From assembly GCF_026013645.1 (NCBI RefSeq), contig NZ_CP110224.1, forward strand, positions 186,001-250,000: DNA of 64,000 nt, written 5' to 3'. A program made the translations under genes and the position numbers. The notes under the pieces are model-generated. The model made no database searches and was not told the origin of the DNA. It saw nothing but the letters and a program-made list of their open reading frames with translations. Source of the DNA: Virgibacillus natechei. Its GTDB lineage: Bacteria; Bacillota; Bacilli; Bacillales; Amphibacillaceae. Below are positions 17,146-28,776 of this stretch, one piece after another. Position 1 is the first letter of the stretch; every line of letters starts with the position of its first letter.

Positions 17146-17694
17146 ATGGAATGTCAAGAATGCCAACAGCGTCCGGCTACATTCCACTTTACTCAAGTGA
17201 TAAATGGCGACAAAAAGGAAGTCCATGTTTGTGAAGAGTGTGCAATGGAAAAAGGATATATGACGTCCCCAGAAGAAGGGTATTCTCTTCATAATTTACT
17301 TGCAGGCTTGTTTAACTTTGATTCTGCAATTATGGAAAGCAAGCAAAGTAATGCTTATAAGCAAGAAAATGAGCTAAAATGTTCCCATTGTGAGATGACA
17401 CTTTCGCAATTTAAACAATTAGGGAAATTTGGCTGCGCAGCTTGCTATGATACGTTTTCTGGGCGACTTGATCCAATATTTCGTCGTGTACATTCAGGGA
17501 ATACACAACATTATGGAAAAATACCTAAACGTCAAGGTGGCAATTTGCATACAAAGAAACAACTGGAAAGTTATAGAACAGAATTACAAAAATTAATTGG
17601 AGAAGAAAACTTTGAAGAAGCCGCAAAGGTAAGGGATCAAATTAGAGCATTGGAACAAGAAAATGGCAATACGGAAGCAGGTGATAATTCATGA
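17146..17694 (+). CDS. mcsA: McsA, zinc-finger activator of the McsB arginine kinase
   Basis: Partner and activator of McsB. The 182-residue product has four CXXC pairs at about residues 3/6, 29/32, 79/82 and 97/100, which bind metal in the family. A C-terminal UVR-type coiled segment follows (about 140-175, [20 protein letters not shown]). It starts 12 bases after ctsR and overlaps mcsB by 4 (ATGA), consistent with equimolar synthesis. Confidence 0.96.
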   Translation: MECQECQQRPATFHFTQVINGDKKEVHVCEECAMEKGYMTSPEEGYSLHNLLAGLFNFDSAIMESKQSNAYKQENELKCSHCEMTLSQFKQLGKFGCAACYDTFSGRLDPIFRRVHSGNTQHYGKIPKRQGGNLHTKKQLESYRTELQKLIGEENFEEAAKVRDQIRALEQENGNTEAGDNS

Positions 17695-18758
17695 CATTAA
17701 AACGATTCATGAATGAAGCAATCAGTCCTTGGATGCGTGAGGAAGGCCCGGATAGCGATATTGTTTTAAGTAGTCGTATCAGACTTGCAAGAAACTTCTC
17801 AAGCGTTTCTTATCCTATTTTTGCTGATCGGGTAAAGTTAACGGAAATTCGTGATTTTTTCAAAGAGGAATATGAACATCGGTCTTTTCAGGATTATGAA
17901 GATTTTGCATTTATCTCTATTCAGGATTTATCAGATGTCGAAAAACGTGTATTAGTAGAAAAACATCTTATTAGCCCGCATTTATCAAAAAACGAGGGGG
18001 CTGCTGCAACCATCATTTCAAAAAATGAGCAGGTATCGATTATGATAAATGAAGAGGATCATATTCGTCTCCAGCTTTATTTTCCAGGTTTCCAATTATC
18101 TAAAGCATTGGAAAAAGCCTTTCAGTTGGATGATTGGCTGGAGGAAAAGGTTAACTATGCCTTTGATGAGACAAGAGGATATTTAACAAGTTGTCCAACA
18201 AATGTTGGTACGGGAATGCGCGCTTCTGTTATGATGCATCTTCCTGCGTTGGCAATGACAAAACAAATTAATCGAATGATACCAGCGATTAACCAGTTGG
18301 GGCTCGTCGTTCGAGGGATCTATGGAGAAGGCAGTGAAGCACAAGGGAATATCTTCCAAATATCGAATCAAATTACATTAGGGAAATCAGAAGAAGATAT
18401 TATAGGTGACTTACAGAGCGTTGTTAACCAGTTAATTGAGCATGAAAGGAATGCAAGAAGTCATATAATGAAACAATCAAGTACGAAGTTAGAGGACCGC
18501 ATTTATCGTTCCTATGGCGTGTTGGATTATAGCAGGGTTATTGGATCAAATGAAGCAGCAATATGCTTGTCAAATGTACGATTGGGAATTGATTTGGGTT
18601 TGATAAAAAATGTTTCTCGTAACATACTTAATGAATTAATGATTCTTACACAGCCAGGATTTTTGCAACAATATGCAAAGGCGACATTAAGCGCAGATGA
18701 ACGTGATAAACTTAGGGCGACACTAATCCGCGAACGATTACAATTGGAGAACCGATAG
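17691..18758 (+). CDS. mcsB: Protein-arginine kinase McsB
   Basis: Phosphorylates arginines in misfolded proteins and CtsR, marking them for ClpCP. At 355 residues it is normal in length. Phosphagen-kinase motifs are present: [10 protein letters not shown] (about 27-36), NEEDHIRLQ (from 120) and the active-site cysteine loop SCPTNVGTG with Cys168. RSHIMKQSS belongs to the later nucleotide-binding part. The start codon overlaps the mcsA stop. Confidence 0.96.
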   Translation: MTLKRFMNEAISPWMREEGPDSDIVLSSRIRLARNFSSVSYPIFADRVKLTEIRDFFKEEYEHRSFQDYEDFAFISIQDLSDVEKRVLVEKHLISPHLSKNEGAAATIISKNEQVSIMINEEDHIRLQLYFPGFQLSKALEKAFQLDDWLEEKVNYAFDETRGYLTSCPTNVGTGMRASVMMHLPALAMTKQINRMIPAINQLGLVVRGIYGEGSEAQGNIFQISNQITLGKSEEDIIGDLQSVVNQLIEHERNARSHIMKQSSTKLEDRIYRSYGVLDYSRVIGSNEAAICLSNVRLGIDLGLIKNVSRNILNELMILTQPGFLQQYAKATLSADERDKLRATLIRERLQLENR

Positions 18759-18771
18759 GAGGAAATAATAT

Positions 18772-21198
18772 ATGATGTTTGGACGTTTTACAGAAAGAGC
18801 ACAAAAAGTATTAGCTTTATCACAAGAGGAAGCAGTAAGACTTGGACATAGCAATATTGGTACAGAACATGTTCTTTTGGGACTTGTGGGTGAAGGAGAA
18901 GGAATTGCTGCAAAAGCATTGGAGTCGTTAGGGCTAGAAGTTTCTAAAATTCAAGAAGAAGTAGAGAAGCTAATCGGTGTTGGAAAAGAACCAATGAAGT
19001 CGATTCACTATACACCAAGAGCGAAAAAAGTGGTGGAATTATCCCAGGATGAAGCAAGAAAACTTGGACACTCTTATGTTGGAACAGAGCACATTCTTTT
19101 AGGTCTGATCCGTGAGGGTGAAGGTGTTGCAGCTCGCGTACTAAACAACCTCGGTGTGAGCTTAAATAAGGCAAGACAGCAAGTGCTTCAGCTACTCGGG
19201 AGCAATGAGTCACAAGGCGGGAGACAAGGGCGTAATAATCAGCAGTCAAGTGCAAATACACCAACCTTGGATTCCTTAGCAAGAGATTTAACGGTAATTG
19301 CTAAAGAAGGAAGTGTCGATCCCGTTATTGGTCGAGGCAAAGAAATTGAACGCGTTATCCAAATATTAAGTCGCCGGACAAAAAATAACCCCGTATTAAT
19401 TGGGGAGCCTGGTGTCGGTAAAACTGCTGTTGCAGAAGGTTTAGCACAGCAAATTATTGATAATGAAGTTCCTGAGACATTGCGTGATAAACGCGTAATG
19501 ACACTTGATATGGGGACAGTGGTAGCAGGTACGAAATATCGTGGTGAATTTGAAGATCGATTGAAAAAGGTAATGGAAGAAATACGCCAAGCAGGCAACA
19601 TTCTTCTATTTATTGATGAGCTGCATACACTCATTGGTGCAGGAGGAGCTGAAGGTGCGATTGATGCATCGAATATATTGAAACCTTCCCTCGCACGTGG
19701 CGACCTGCAATGTATTGGTGCAACGACACTAGATGAGTATCGTAAATATATTGAAAAGGATGCTGCACTGGAGCGTAGGTTCCAACCAATTCAAGTAGAT
19801 GAACCAACATTAGAGGAAACAGTTCAAATTTTACGTGGTCTACGTGACCGTTATGAGGCACATCATCGTGTAACCATCACAGATGATGCGATTGAAGCTG
19901 CTGCAAACCTATCCCATCGTTATATTTCAGATCGCTTCCTGCCTGACAAAGCGATTGACTTAATTGATGAAGCGGGTTCAAAAGTTCGATTAAATTCATA
20001 TACGATTCCACCTAATTTAAAAGAGTTGGAACATAAACTTGGTGACGTGCGCAAAGAAAAAGATGCATCCGTACAGAGCCAGGAGTTTGAAAAGGCAGCA
20101 TCGTTACGTGATAACGAACAGCGTCTGCGTGAAGAATTGGAAGAAACCAGAAAGGAATGGAAGGAAAAACAAGGGCAAACAGACACAGAAGTAACGGTTG
20201 AAGATATTGCTAGTGTTGTTTCGATATGGACAGGAGTTCCGGTCTCAAGGCTGACGAAAGATGAAAGCGAACGCTTGATGAACATGGAAGAAACGCTGCA
20301 TAATCGTGTTGTTGGCCAAGAAGAGAGTGTTAATGCGGTAGCTCGAGCTATTCGAAGAGCTCGTGCAGGCTTAAAAGATCCGAAACGTCCTATTGGCTCG
20401 TTTATATTCCTGGGACCTACAGGTGTTGGTAAAACGGAGCTGGCTCGAGCATTAGCGGAAACAATGTTTGAAGATGAGGAAGCGATGATCCGGGTTGACA
20501 TGTCGGAATACATGGAGAAACATTCGACCTCTCGTTTAGTTGGCTCGCCTCCTGGCTATGTAGGCCATGAAGAAGGTGGTCAGTTAACAGAGAAAGTTCG
20601 AACAAAGCCATATTCTGTTGTTTTACTTGATGAAATAGAAAAGGCGCATCCAGATGTATTTAATATTTTATTACAAGTACTGGAGGATGGCCGTTTAACA
20701 GATTCAAAGGGACGTGTTGTTGATTTCCGTAATACGGTTCTCATTATGACTTCCAACGTTGGAGCTAGTGAATTAAGGCGTAATAAATATGTCGGATTTA
20801 ACCTTGGCGAAGAAGGTTCGGATTACAAGGATATGAAAGCCAAAGTGACAGAAGAAATGAAAAAGGCATTCCGACCAGAGTTCTTAAACCGTATTGATGA
20901 AATGATTGTATTCCATTCACTGGAAAGAAAGCATATGAAGCGTATTGTCACATTAATGATTGACCAATTAAAAGAACGTTTAGCTGACCAAGATATCGAA
21001 TTTTCGTTGACCGATAAATCGATAGAAAAAATTGCAAATGAAGGGTTTGACCCTGAATATGGCGCTCGACCATTGCGAAGGTCAATTCAGCATAACATTG
21101 AAAATCTATTGTCAGAGGAACTTCTCAAGGAAAACATTACAAAAGGTCAAAAAGTGAAGGTTGGTTTAAACAATAAAGGTGAATTCACTTTACTATAG
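18772..21198 (+). CDS. clpC: AAA+ unfoldase ClpC
   Basis: Hexameric unfoldase that feeds substrates, including arginine-phosphorylated proteins, to ClpP. The product has 808 residues in the canonical order: two N-terminal Clp repeats (about 1-145), Walker A GEPGVGKT (211-218), the UVR middle domain ([20 protein letters not shown]), second Walker A GPTGVGKT (548-555), then the C-terminal small domain. The ClpP loop is seen as KYVGFNL. The gene starts with two ATGs (18772, 18775) after TAGGAGG; the first is used by analogy. It ends the CtsR operon; radA lies beyond a terminator. Confidence 0.98.
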   Translation: MMFGRFTERAQKVLALSQEEAVRLGHSNIGTEHVLLGLVGEGEGIAAKALESLGLEVSKIQEEVEKLIGVGKEPMKSIHYTPRAKKVVELSQDEARKLGHSYVGTEHILLGLIREGEGVAARVLNNLGVSLNKARQQVLQLLGSNESQGGRQGRNNQQSSANTPTLDSLARDLTVIAKEGSVDPVIGRGKEIERVIQILSRRTKNNPVLIGEPGVGKTAVAEGLAQQIIDNEVPETLRDKRVMTLDMGTVVAGTKYRGEFEDRLKKVMEEIRQAGNILLFIDELHTLIGAGGAEGAIDASNILKPSLARGDLQCIGATTLDEYRKYIEKDAALERRFQPIQVDEPTLEETVQILRGLRDRYEAHHRVTITDDAIEAAANLSHRYISDRFLPDKAIDLIDEAGSKVRLNSYTIPPNLKELEHKLGDVRKEKDASVQSQEFEKAASLRDNEQRLREELEETRKEWKEKQGQTDTEVTVEDIASVVSIWTGVPVSRLTKDESERLMNMEETLHNRVVGQEESVNAVARAIRRARAGLKDPKRPIGSFIFLGPTGVGKTELARALAETMFEDEEAMIRVDMSEYMEKHSTSRLVGSPPGYVGHEEGGQLTEKVRTKPYSVVLLDEIEKAHPDVFNILLQVLEDGRLTDSKGRVVDFRNTVLIMTSNVGASELRRNKYVGFNLGEEGSDYKDMKAKVTEEMKKAFRPEFLNRIDEMIVFHSLERKHMKRIVTLMIDQLKERLADQDIEFSLTDKSIEKIANEGFDPEYGARPLRRSIQHNIENLLSEELLKENITKGQKVKVGLNNKGEFTLL

Positions 21199-21253
21199 GG
21201 GTTTAAGCGAATTCCCCTCCTTTGCTTAATAGATAAAGTTGTTTTCTAAAAGA

Positions 21254-21440
21254 TTGGGACTGTGGTTACTCGTCCCACCGAAAAGAATTGTTGTTTTTAG
21301 CACAAGATCTATAAAAGACGAAGTAACTACCAGGTTGATTTCCGCTGCGTACAGTCGCTTTCCGCGGGCACGGCTTTGCCCTGGCAAGGAGGCTCACGGG
21401 TCACCCTAAGGTGCGCGTAGTGTATTTCCGTAGCGGGGTA
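21254..21440. repeat. Bacillaceae-type dispersed intergenic repeat
   Basis: Begins with the stem TGGGAC/GTCCCA (21254-21276). From 21334 it contains GTTGATTTCCGCTGCG, GTCGCTTTCCGCGGGC and AAGGAGGCTCACGGG, a style of GC-rich repeat I have seen scattered in intergenic regions of many Bacillaceae. It is non-coding and richer in GC than its surroundings. It fills much of the 505-base gap between clpC and radA. Confidence 0.55.
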
Positions 21441-21527
21441 AAAGTATCATCCCTTATTTCAAGTTACGTCATCTTTTATATCAACTATGGAGATTTAAAA
21501 GCAACAATACTTATGAAAAGAGCCATA

Positions 21528-21570
21528 GATAAAAAGCTAGAAGCATCGTCTTCTAGCTTTTTATCATAGA
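21528..21570. terminator. Strong terminator between clpC and radA
   Basis: A 16-bp stem, GATAAAAAGCTAGAAG with CTTCTAGCTTTTTATC, around a 6-base loop. The A tract on one side and T tract on the other let it work on either strand. Confidence 0.85.
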
Positions 21571-21703
21571 TCATTTTTCAGCTAGAACATGAAATTGTGG
21601 CATTACTTTGGAAACTTTTAAACAAATTGATAGATTGCTGTAACCTAAAAGGACGAAAAAAGGTATATAATAGAGGAATGAATGAATGAAGGGGTAGAGT
21701 GCT

Positions 21704-23077
21704 TTGGCAAAACGGAAAACGAAATATGTATGTCAGGAATGTGGATATGAATCAGCTAAATGGATGGGAAAATGTCCTTCCTGTAATGACTGGAATACAT
21801 TAATTGAAGAAGTTGAAGCATCAAGTGGCAGAAATCAGCATACAGTAAGCGGGGGCGTAAAAAATGCTAGTAAACCAGAAAAAATAACTGCTATCGAATC
21901 GGAAAAAGAACCTCGGATGACAACCTCGATGATGGAATTTAACCGAGTGCTGGGTGGAGGAATTGTTCCTGGATCTTTAGTGTTGGTTGGTGGTGATCCT
22001 GGTATAGGTAAATCAACATTATTATTACAAATTTCCGCCCAATTAGCTGATAAAAACCTCTCTGTATTATACATATCAGGAGAGGAATCAACTCGCCAAA
22101 CAAAGCTTCGTGCAGATCGATTAGGGATTAAATCTGATTCACTCTATGTTTTGGCTGAAACAAACTTATTTGATATCACGAAACAAATTGATGAAATAAG
22201 GCCATCTTTTGTTGTCATTGATTCGATTCAAACCATTTTTAAAGAGGAAGTACAAAGTGCTCCTGGAAGTGTACCTCAAGTACGAGAGAGTACAAATGAA
22301 TTAATGAAAATAGCGAAAACGAACGGCATCCCAATCGTTATTGTTGGACATGTAACGAAAGAAGGTGCTATTGCAGGGCCGAGAATGCTCGAACATATGG
22401 TAGATGCAGTGCTTTATTTTGAAGGGGAAAGGCATCACATGTATCGAATTTTACGGGGGGTCAAAAACCGCTTCGGAAGTACCAACGAAATGGGTATATT
22501 TGAAATGAAAGAAGAAGGGCTTCGCGAGGTGATGAATCCTTCTGAAATATTCCTAGAGGAACGTTCTCAAGGGGCTGCTGGATCTACTGTTGTTGCTTCT
22601 ATGGAGGGAACGAGGCCTGTTTTAGTTGAAATACAGGCATTAATTTCTCCGTCCAGCTTTGGAAATCCGCGTAGAATGGCTACAGGAGTTGATGCTAGCC
22701 GAGTACCTTTATTAATGGCGGTATTAGAAAAAAGAGTCGGTTTAATGCTGCAAAATCAAGATGCATATATTAAAGTTGCTGGTGGAGTGAAACTTGATGA
22801 ACCCGCTATCGATCTGGCAATTGCTGTTAGTATTGCCTCCAGTTTCCGTGATCAAGCAACCTTACCAGAAGATATTTTTATTGGAGAAGTGGGGTTAACA
22901 GGTGAGATAAGGCGTGTTTCTCGTTTTGACCAGCGTGTTCAGGAAGCAGCAAAACTAGGTTTTAAACGTGTTATTTGTCCCAAAAAGAATTTGGATGGCT
23001 GGAAAATCCCAAAAGGTATTCAAGTTGTTGGTGTGGATACCGTTCAGGAAGCATTAGATACAGGTTTGGCAAGATAA
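21704..23077 (+). CDS. radA: DNA repair protein RadA (Sms)
   Basis: A RecA-related branch-migration ATPase in recombinational repair. The 457-residue product has an N-terminal C4 zinc finger ([18 protein letters not shown]), Walker [11 protein letters not shown], the RadA-specific KNRFG motif (VKNRFGST) and a C-terminal Lon-like domain. The TTG start at 21704 is chosen because the protein then begins [10 protein letters not shown], as in relatives; the upstream GGGG is a weak ribosome binding site. A TATAAT at 21666-21671 has no good -35 partner. disA, the usual next gene, is absent. Confidence 0.96.
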   Translation: MAKRKTKYVCQECGYESAKWMGKCPSCNDWNTLIEEVEASSGRNQHTVSGGVKNASKPEKITAIESEKEPRMTTSMMEFNRVLGGGIVPGSLVLVGGDPGIGKSTLLLQISAQLADKNLSVLYISGEESTRQTKLRADRLGIKSDSLYVLAETNLFDITKQIDEIRPSFVVIDSIQTIFKEEVQSAPGSVPQVRESTNELMKIAKTNGIPIVIVGHVTKEGAIAGPRMLEHMVDAVLYFEGERHHMYRILRGVKNRFGSTNEMGIFEMKEEGLREVMNPSEIFLEERSQGAAGSTVVASMEGTRPVLVEIQALISPSSFGNPRRMATGVDASRVPLLMAVLEKRVGLMLQNQDAYIKVAGGVKLDEPAIDLAIAVSIASSFRDQATLPEDIFIGEVGLTGEIRRVSRFDQRVQEAAKLGFKRVICPKKNLDGWKIPKGIQVVGVDTVQEALDTGLAR

Positions 23078-23091
23078 TCCAGAAAAAAGTA

Positions 23092-23120
23092 TTGATAATG
23101 TTATTTACTTATGCTATAAT
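23092..23120 (+). promoter_or_regulatory. Promoter of the PIN-TRAM gene (yacL)
   Basis: TTGATA, a 17-base spacer and a perfect TATAAT, 15 bases after the radA stop. Confidence 0.8.
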
Positions 23121-23245
23121 TTAATGTTTCCCAAATTGATAACATGCCAGAGCTATGCTATTATTTAATTAGTATGATAGTTTTTCTTTATTATAGGATT
23201 ATTTTTTATTTTAAAAGGCAATAATAAGGACAGGAGGTGACAGTG

Positions 23246-24340
23246 GTGCTGAAAAATATTGTTCATTTATTTTTTATTATTTTAGGTGGTACCATGGGGT
23301 ATTTATATATACCATATTTGATTAATTTATTTGATTTTACGCAAGCAAGTTGGTTAGCATCGGCATATCTAGGCATGATAGTAGGTGCAATTATATTCTT
23401 TCTTATTTCCTACTGGCTCGCAGGTTATATCGTAAAATCATTAAAATGGGTAGAAGACGCGCTCATTAAAGTCCCTGCAGTAGATTTATTTTTTGGTAGT
23501 GTAGGGTTGATACTGGGGTTAGTTATTGCTTACTTTATTAATATGCCACTACAGGATATTAACATTGGAATTGTCTCACAAGTACTACCGCTCTTTATTA
23601 TGATTTTATTAGGTTATCTTGGATTTCAAGTTGGGTTTAGACGTAGGGAGGAATTCGTCAACTTATTAAATGTGAATAAAAAAGAGCAAAAAAGAAGGCC
23701 GTTAGATGCCGATGCTCGTGAATCCAATCAACCAAAAGCAAAAATCCTTGATACAAGTGTTATTATTGATGGCCGGATAGCGGATATTTGTCAAACAAAT
23801 TTCCTAGAAGGAACGATTGTGATCCCACAATTCGTTTTAGGGGAATTGCAGCATATCGCCGACTCTTCAGATGCATTAAAGCGAAACAGAGGACGCCGAG
23901 GATTAGATGTGCTGAATCGAATTCAAAAGGATTTGCCAGTTAAAGTAGAGATTTATGAAGGCGACTTTGAAGAAATACAGGAAGTTGACAGTAAGCTGAT
24001 TAAATTAGCTAAAGTTATTGGTGGAATTGTTGTAACGAATGATTTTAATTTAAATAAAGTGTGTGATTTACAAAGTGTACCGGTATTAAATATTAATGAT
24101 CTAGCAAATGCGGTTAAACCAGTCGTATTGCCAGGAGAAGAACTGGAAGTGCAAGTAATTAAGGATGGAAAAGAACATAATCAGGGAATTGCCTATTTAG
24201 ATGATGGAACGATGATCGTCGTGGAGGAAGGAAGAAATTATATTGGAAAAACGATTGAAGTACTAATAACTAGTGTTCTACAAACCTCTGCTGGCAGAAT
24301 GATTTTTGCAAAACCAAAATTACTTGAAAAAGCACAGTAA
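23246..24340 (+). CDS. yacL: PIN/TRAM-domain membrane protein, YacL family
   Basis: A 364-residue protein. Four hydrophobic segments occupy about residues 1-130. A PIN nuclease-type domain starts at KILDTSVIIDGRIADI (its first aspartate is an expected metal ligand) and includes GGIVVTNDFNLNKV. A C-terminal TRAM domain follows (GEELEVQVIKDGKEHNQGIAYLDDG in two parts). GTG 23246 is preferred because AGGAGG at 23232-23237 is best spaced for it. Its cellular role is not settled. In B. subtilis disA precedes it and ispD-ispF follow; neither is present here. Confidence 0.92.
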   Translation: MLKNIVHLFFIILGGTMGYLYIPYLINLFDFTQASWLASAYLGMIVGAIIFFLISYWLAGYIVKSLKWVEDALIKVPAVDLFFGSVGLILGLVIAYFINMPLQDINIGIVSQVLPLFIMILLGYLGFQVGFRRREEFVNLLNVNKKEQKRRPLDADARESNQPKAKILDTSVIIDGRIADICQTNFLEGTIVIPQFVLGELQHIADSSDALKRNRGRRGLDVLNRIQKDLPVKVEIYEGDFEEIQEVDSKLIKLAKVIGGIVVTNDFNLNKVCDLQSVPVLNINDLANAVKPVVLPGEELEVQVIKDGKEHNQGIAYLDDGTMIVVEEGRNYIGKTIEVLITSVLQTSAGRMIFAKPKLLEKAQ

Positions 24341-24369
24341 AAAGGGTATAACTTATAGAGGATACCATG

Positions 24370-24405
24370 AAAAAAGTGATAACAGACTATGTTATCACTT
24401 TTTGT
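24370..24405. terminator. Terminator after yacL
   Basis: A 13-bp perfect stem, AAAAAGTGATAAC with GTTATCACTTTTT, loop AGACTAT. Confidence 0.88.
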
Positions 24406-24536
24406 TACACTAGTATCTGAGTAGTACATGACAGCACCTTATCTTCTAGGTAGATAGGGAACGCTTTTTGAACATCCTCTTTAACGAATGCCAAGTTTTC
24501 TAAATATAAACGTTTAACGATGAAAGGGGCAATACC

Positions 24537-26006
24537 ATGACAAATGAAGTTCGTGTACGTTATGCGCCAAGTCCAACAGGTAATCTACATATAGGGAATG
24601 CGCGTACGGCATTATTTAATTATTTATATGCAAAACATTTCGGTGGGAAATTTATTATTCGGGTTGAGGATACGGATGACAAACGAAATGTAGTTGGTGG
24701 AGAAGAAAGTCAGCTTAAGTATTTAAAATGGCTCGGTATTGATTGGGAAGAAGGAGCTGATGTTGGTGGAGACTATGGCCCGTATCGTCAGACAGAGCGA
24801 CTTGATATATATAATAAATATGTAGAGGAATTGCTTGAGAAAAACCTAGCCTATAAATGTTACATGACAGAAGAAGAACTAGACGCTGAACGAGAAGACC
24901 AACGTGCAAAAGGACAAGTACCGAAATACGCAGGTGCGCATTCAAATTTAACACCGGAGCAGATTGCTCAATTTGAAGAAGAAGGTCGCCAGCCTAGTAT
25001 TCGTATGCGTGTCCCTGCTAATCAAACGTATACGTTTAACGATATAGTGCGTGCTAACATTACGTTCGAATCAAGTGATTTTGGTGATTGGGTCATCGTG
25101 AAGAAAAATGGTATCCCAACGTATAACTTTGCGGTTGCGATTGATGATTATTTAATGAAGATATCACATGTTCTGCGTGGGGAAGAGCATATTTCTAACA
25201 CACCGAAGCAAATGATGGTCTATGATGCATTTGGTTGGACTCCGCCAAAATTTGGTCATATGACGCTAATTTTAAATGAAGATCGCAAGAAATTGAGTAA
25301 GCGCGATGAGCATATCTTACAATTCATTGAGCAATATCATAATTTAGGGTATTTACCTGAAACATTATTTAATTTTATTACGTTACTTGGCTGGTCTCCA
25401 GTTGGCGAGGAAGAAATCTTCGATAAGAGCAAACTGATTGAAATTTTTGATCCAGAACGCTTATCTACATCGGCAGCTATTTTTGATCCTCAGAAATTAA
25501 AATGGATGAGCAATGAATATATTAAAGCATCAGACCTTCAAACAGTAATTGATTTAGCAATGCCATATCTGATTGAAGCTGGTAGATTGTCTGAAGATAT
25601 GGATGAAGACAAGCGGACCTGGGCAGAAAATGTAATTGCTTTATACAGAGAGCAACTTCGTTATGGTGCGGAGATTGTCGAATTAACCGCGTTATTTTTC
25701 AATGAAGCGATTCATTATGACGAAGGCTCTATGGATGTTCTTGAGCAGGAGCAGGTACCTGAAGTGTTGCAGGTGTTCACAGATAAACTTATCCACTTGG
25801 AGGATTTCACGAAAGATGCTATAAAAGCAGAAATTAAAGCAACACAAAAAGAGACAGGTCATCGAGGGAAAAAGCTATTTATGCCTATTCGTGTTGCAAC
25901 TACTGGGCAAACGCATGGACCGGAACTCCCTATGGCTATTGAGTTGTTAGGAAGAAATGTTGTTTTAACAAGGCTGGATAAAGTTTTAAAGCAAATTGGA
26001 GCTTAA
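24537..26006 (+). CDS. gltX: Glutamyl-tRNA synthetase, class I
   Basis: Charges tRNA-Glu and, in most Bacillaceae, also mischarges tRNA-Gln for later amidation by GatCAB. The 489-residue product shows the HIGH-like signature [11 protein letters not shown] (11-21) and the KMSKS-like KLSKR (252-256), with a C-terminal helical anticodon-binding domain. ATG 24537 follows AAAGGGG. It is separated from yacL by a terminator and from cysE by a T-box leader, so it probably forms its own unit. Confidence 0.97.
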   Translation: MTNEVRVRYAPSPTGNLHIGNARTALFNYLYAKHFGGKFIIRVEDTDDKRNVVGGEESQLKYLKWLGIDWEEGADVGGDYGPYRQTERLDIYNKYVEELLEKNLAYKCYMTEEELDAEREDQRAKGQVPKYAGAHSNLTPEQIAQFEEEGRQPSIRMRVPANQTYTFNDIVRANITFESSDFGDWVIVKKNGIPTYNFAVAIDDYLMKISHVLRGEEHISNTPKQMMVYDAFGWTPPKFGHMTLILNEDRKKLSKRDEHILQFIEQYHNLGYLPETLFNFITLLGWSPVGEEEIFDKSKLIEIFDPERLSTSAAIFDPQKLKWMSNEYIKASDLQTVIDLAMPYLIEAGRLSEDMDEDKRTWAENVIALYREQLRYGAEIVELTALFFNEAIHYDEGSMDVLEQEQVPEVLQVFTDKLIHLEDFTKDAIKAEIKATQKETGHRGKKLFMPIRVATTGQTHGPELPMAIELLGRNVVLTRLDKVLKQIGA

Positions 26007-26010
26007 TTAA

Positions 26011-26039
26011 TTCACATTACAGCAAAAATGTAATATAGT
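26011..26039 (+). promoter_or_regulatory. Promoter of the cysE-cysS T-box transcript
   Basis: TTCACA, a 17-base spacer and TATAGT, just after the gltX stop. Confidence 0.65.
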
Positions 26040-26045
26040 ATGAGT

Positions 26046-26301
26046 AATAAAATAGGGAACGTTTAACGAGGAAAAGTAGAAAACGGAGGCCTTATTCAGA
26101 GAGAATCACCACTGGCTGCGAGTGATTTTAAGGATCGTTTTTGAAGTGCCCCTCCTGAGTCTGTTATGGAATGCTAGTACATAACAGCGGAACTCTACCG
26201 TTATTTAGAGCATAAGTTGGGAGGAGATTTTATCTTTTCCAAACAGAGTGGAACCACGTTTCAAAGCGTCTCTGTGTATCTATTACACAGAGGCGTTTTT
26301 T
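26046..26301 (+). ncRNA. T-box leader, probably cysteine-specific
   Basis: The conserved T-box sequence AGAGTGGAACCACG lies at 26245-26258. The terminator stem CGTCTCTGTGT/ACACAGAGGCG (26267-26295) with six T follows. Upstream are a long stem I region with GAGAGAATC and a candidate TGC specifier in GGCTGCGAGTG. Uncharged tRNA-Cys would pair with the codon and with the T-box bulge, favouring antitermination. The specifier is inferred from the downstream cysE-cysS genes. Confidence 0.92.
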
Positions 26302-26324
26302 CTATTAAGGGAGGTTAGTTTTAA

Positions 26325-26996
26325 ATGGGGATATTCAAGCGGATGAAAGAAGATATGGCGGTTGTATTTGAACAGGATCCAGCAGCGCGGAGCAATATGG
26401 AGGTACTTTTGACTTATTCTGGTTTGCATGCCGTTTGGTTTCACCGGTTAGCCCACGCATTCTATAAAAAGAATTTATTTTTTATAGCAAGGGTTATCTC
26501 ACAAATAAGTCGCTTTTTTACAGGAATAGAAATTCACCCAGGTGCGAAGATAGGCCATAGCCTTTTTATCGATCATGGAATGGGTGTTGTGATAGGAGAA
26601 ACATGTGAAATTGGAAATAATGTAACTATCTTTCAAGGGGTTACATTAGGTGGTACAGGTAATGAAAAGGGAAAACGTCATCCAACCATTAAAGATAATG
26701 CACTTATTTCTACTGGAGCCAAAGTATTAGGTTCATTAACAGTTGGCGAAAGCTCTAAAGTAGGTGGTGGTGCTGTTGTTGTAAAGGATGTACCTGACCA
26801 TTCCACCGTTGTAGGTGTACCAGGGAGAGTTGTCGTGCAAAATGGTGAGAAGGTACGAAAAGATCTGGATCACCATAAACTGCCGGATCCGGTCGCTGAT
26901 AGATGTGCGGAATTGCAAAAGGAAATTGATGAATTAAAAATAGAATTAGCTACGTTGAAAGAAGGAGAATCTCCATATGCCGATAAAAGTTTATAA
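26325..26996 (+). CDS. cysE: Serine O-acetyltransferase
   Basis: Makes O-acetylserine from serine and acetyl-CoA, the first step of cysteine synthesis. The 223-residue product has an N-terminal helical part and a left-handed beta-helix of hexapeptide repeats ([17 protein letters not shown], about 85-101). It ends in a charged helical tail. ATG 26325 follows GGGAGG. Controlled by the cysteine T-box; it overlaps cysS by 20 bases, so the two are coupled. Confidence 0.96.
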   Translation: MGIFKRMKEDMAVVFEQDPAARSNMEVLLTYSGLHAVWFHRLAHAFYKKNLFFIARVISQISRFFTGIEIHPGAKIGHSLFIDHGMGVVIGETCEIGNNVTIFQGVTLGGTGNEKGKRHPTIKDNALISTGAKVLGSLTVGESSKVGGGAVVVKDVPDHSTVVGVPGRVVVQNGEKVRKDLDHHKLPDPVADRCAELQKEIDELKIELATLKEGESPYADKSL

Positions 26997-28377
26997 TACA
27001 CTAACACGTCAAAAAGAAAATTTTCAAGCGCTTCGTGATGGAAGAGTAAGCATGTATGTTTGTGGTCCGACCGTATATAATTATATCCACATAGGGAACG
27101 CTCGTCCTGCTATTGTTTTTGATTCTGTCCGTAGATACTTTGAATACAAAGGGTATACGGTTGATTATGTGTTAAATTTCACGGATGTGGATGATAAGAT
27201 TATTAAAAGCGCAATTGAGCTGGGAGAAGAGGTACAGGATGTAGCGGATAAATTTATCGATGCATACCTGAGCGATGTAGAGGCTTTAGGCGTACAAAAA
27301 GCAACGTATAATCCACGTGTTACAGAAACAATGAATGATATTATTAGCTTTATTGAAGGCTTAATTGAAAAAGGGTATGCCTATGCAGTGGATGGAGATG
27401 TATACTTTAAGCCTCGTGCATTTGAAGGCTATGGAAAGCTATCGCATCAATCCATTGATGAGTTGCGTTCAGGGGCAAGAATTCAAGTTGGCGAGAAAAA
27501 AGAAGACCCACTTGATTTTGCTCTATGGAAAGATGCAAAAGACGGAGAAATAGCATGGGATTCCCCGTGGGGACGCGGAAGACCTGGGTGGCATATTGAA
27601 TGTTCTGCAATGGCCAGAAAATATTTAGGTGAAACGATCGATATCCATGCAGGTGGACAGGATCTAGCGTTCCCTCATCATGAAAATGAAATTGCACAAT
27701 CGGAAGCTATGACAGATCAAACGTTTGCAAATTACTGGATGCATAATGGTTATATTAATATTGACAATGAAAAGATGTCGAAGTCAGTTGGTAACTTTGT
27801 GCTTACAAAAGATTTGATTGAACATTACGATCCACGGGTTCTTCGCTTCTTTATGCTTAGTGTTCATTACCGCAATCCAATTAACTTCACTGAAACGTTA
27901 TTAAGTAGTGCGAAGAATAGTCTGGATCGTATTAATACAGCCTACTTTAATTTGGAGCATCGTAAGCAAACAAGTATGAATTTAGTGGATGACAACGATC
28001 AGTGGTTGCAAAAAATATCGGAATTAGAACAACAATTTGAAGTGGAAATGGATGATGATTTTAATACAGCAAATGCTATTACAGTACTATTCGAGTTGGC
28101 GAAAGAAGCGAATGTTTACTTACAATCAAAACAAACGTCGACAACGGTTATAGAAGCTTTTCAGGAAACAATGCTTACGTTCGTTCATGTGCTAGGGATT
28201 GATTTGCAAGAAGAAGAAGAGCTAATAGATGAGCAAATAGAAGCGTTGATTCAAGAAAGAAATGAAGCTAGAAAAAATCGTGACTTTTCCCGTGCGGATG
28301 AAATTAGGGATCTGTTAAAAGAAAAAAATATTTTTCTGGAAGATACAGCCCAAGGCGTTCGCTGGAAAAGAGGCTAA
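26977..28377 (+). CDS. cysS: Cysteinyl-tRNA synthetase, class I
   Basis: Charges tRNA-Cys. The 466-residue product shows [16 protein letters not shown] with Cys29 (zinc ligand) and HIGN at 38-41, the zinc-site segment [23 protein letters not shown], and KMSKS at 266-270. ATG 26977 lies within the end of cysE, with GAAGGAG upstream. Regulated with cysE by the T-box. Confidence 0.97.
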   Translation: MPIKVYNTLTRQKENFQALRDGRVSMYVCGPTVYNYIHIGNARPAIVFDSVRRYFEYKGYTVDYVLNFTDVDDKIIKSAIELGEEVQDVADKFIDAYLSDVEALGVQKATYNPRVTETMNDIISFIEGLIEKGYAYAVDGDVYFKPRAFEGYGKLSHQSIDELRSGARIQVGEKKEDPLDFALWKDAKDGEIAWDSPWGRGRPGWHIECSAMARKYLGETIDIHAGGQDLAFPHHENEIAQSEAMTDQTFANYWMHNGYINIDNEKMSKSVGNFVLTKDLIEHYDPRVLRFFMLSVHYRNPINFTETLLSSAKNSLDRINTAYFNLEHRKQTSMNLVDDNDQWLQKISELEQQFEVEMDDDFNTANAITVLFELAKEANVYLQSKQTSTTVIEAFQETMLTFVHVLGIDLQEEEELIDEQIEALIQERNEARKNRDFSRADEIRDLLKEKNIFLEDTAQGVRWKRG

Positions 28378-28379
28378 CA

Positions 28380-28775
28380 ATGGTGTCTGATGTGAAACAA
28401 ATGAAAAGTCTAGCCCTGGCCTATATAGGTGACGCCATCTATGAGGTTCATGTACGAGAACATTTGCTACAGACAGGTCAGGTGAAACCGAATCAACTTC
28501 ATCAAAAGGCGATCATGTTTGTATCAGGAAAGGCTCAAGCCGATGTTATTTTACATTGGCTTGAAATGGGGGACCTTACAAACGAGGAAGAGCGAATTGT
28601 TGCCCGTGGGCGGAATGCAAAGTCTGGTTCTATACCTAAAAATACAAGCGTACAAACCTATCGTTATAGTACCGCATTTGAAGCATTAATTGGCTACCAT
28701 CATTTAGCAAAAAACCAAGACCGTTTAACGGAATTACTACAAAAAGCGGTTCAATTTACAGAAAGGAGGAATTAA
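28380..28775 (+). CDS. mrnC: Mini-ribonuclease III
   Basis: Matures 23S rRNA ends in Bacillus. A 131-residue RNase III catalytic domain without a double-stranded-RNA-binding domain. [18 protein letters not shown] carries the catalytic acidic residues, and EALIGYHHL the second acidic motif. It starts 2 bases after cysS and ends 1 base before rlmB, so it is in one operon with them. Confidence 0.94.
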   Translation: MVSDVKQMKSLALAYIGDAIYEVHVREHLLQTGQVKPNQLHQKAIMFVSGKAQADVILHWLEMGDLTNEEERIVARGRNAKSGSIPKNTSVQTYRYSTAFEALIGYHHLAKNQDRLTELLQKAVQFTERRN

Positions 28776-28776
28776 A

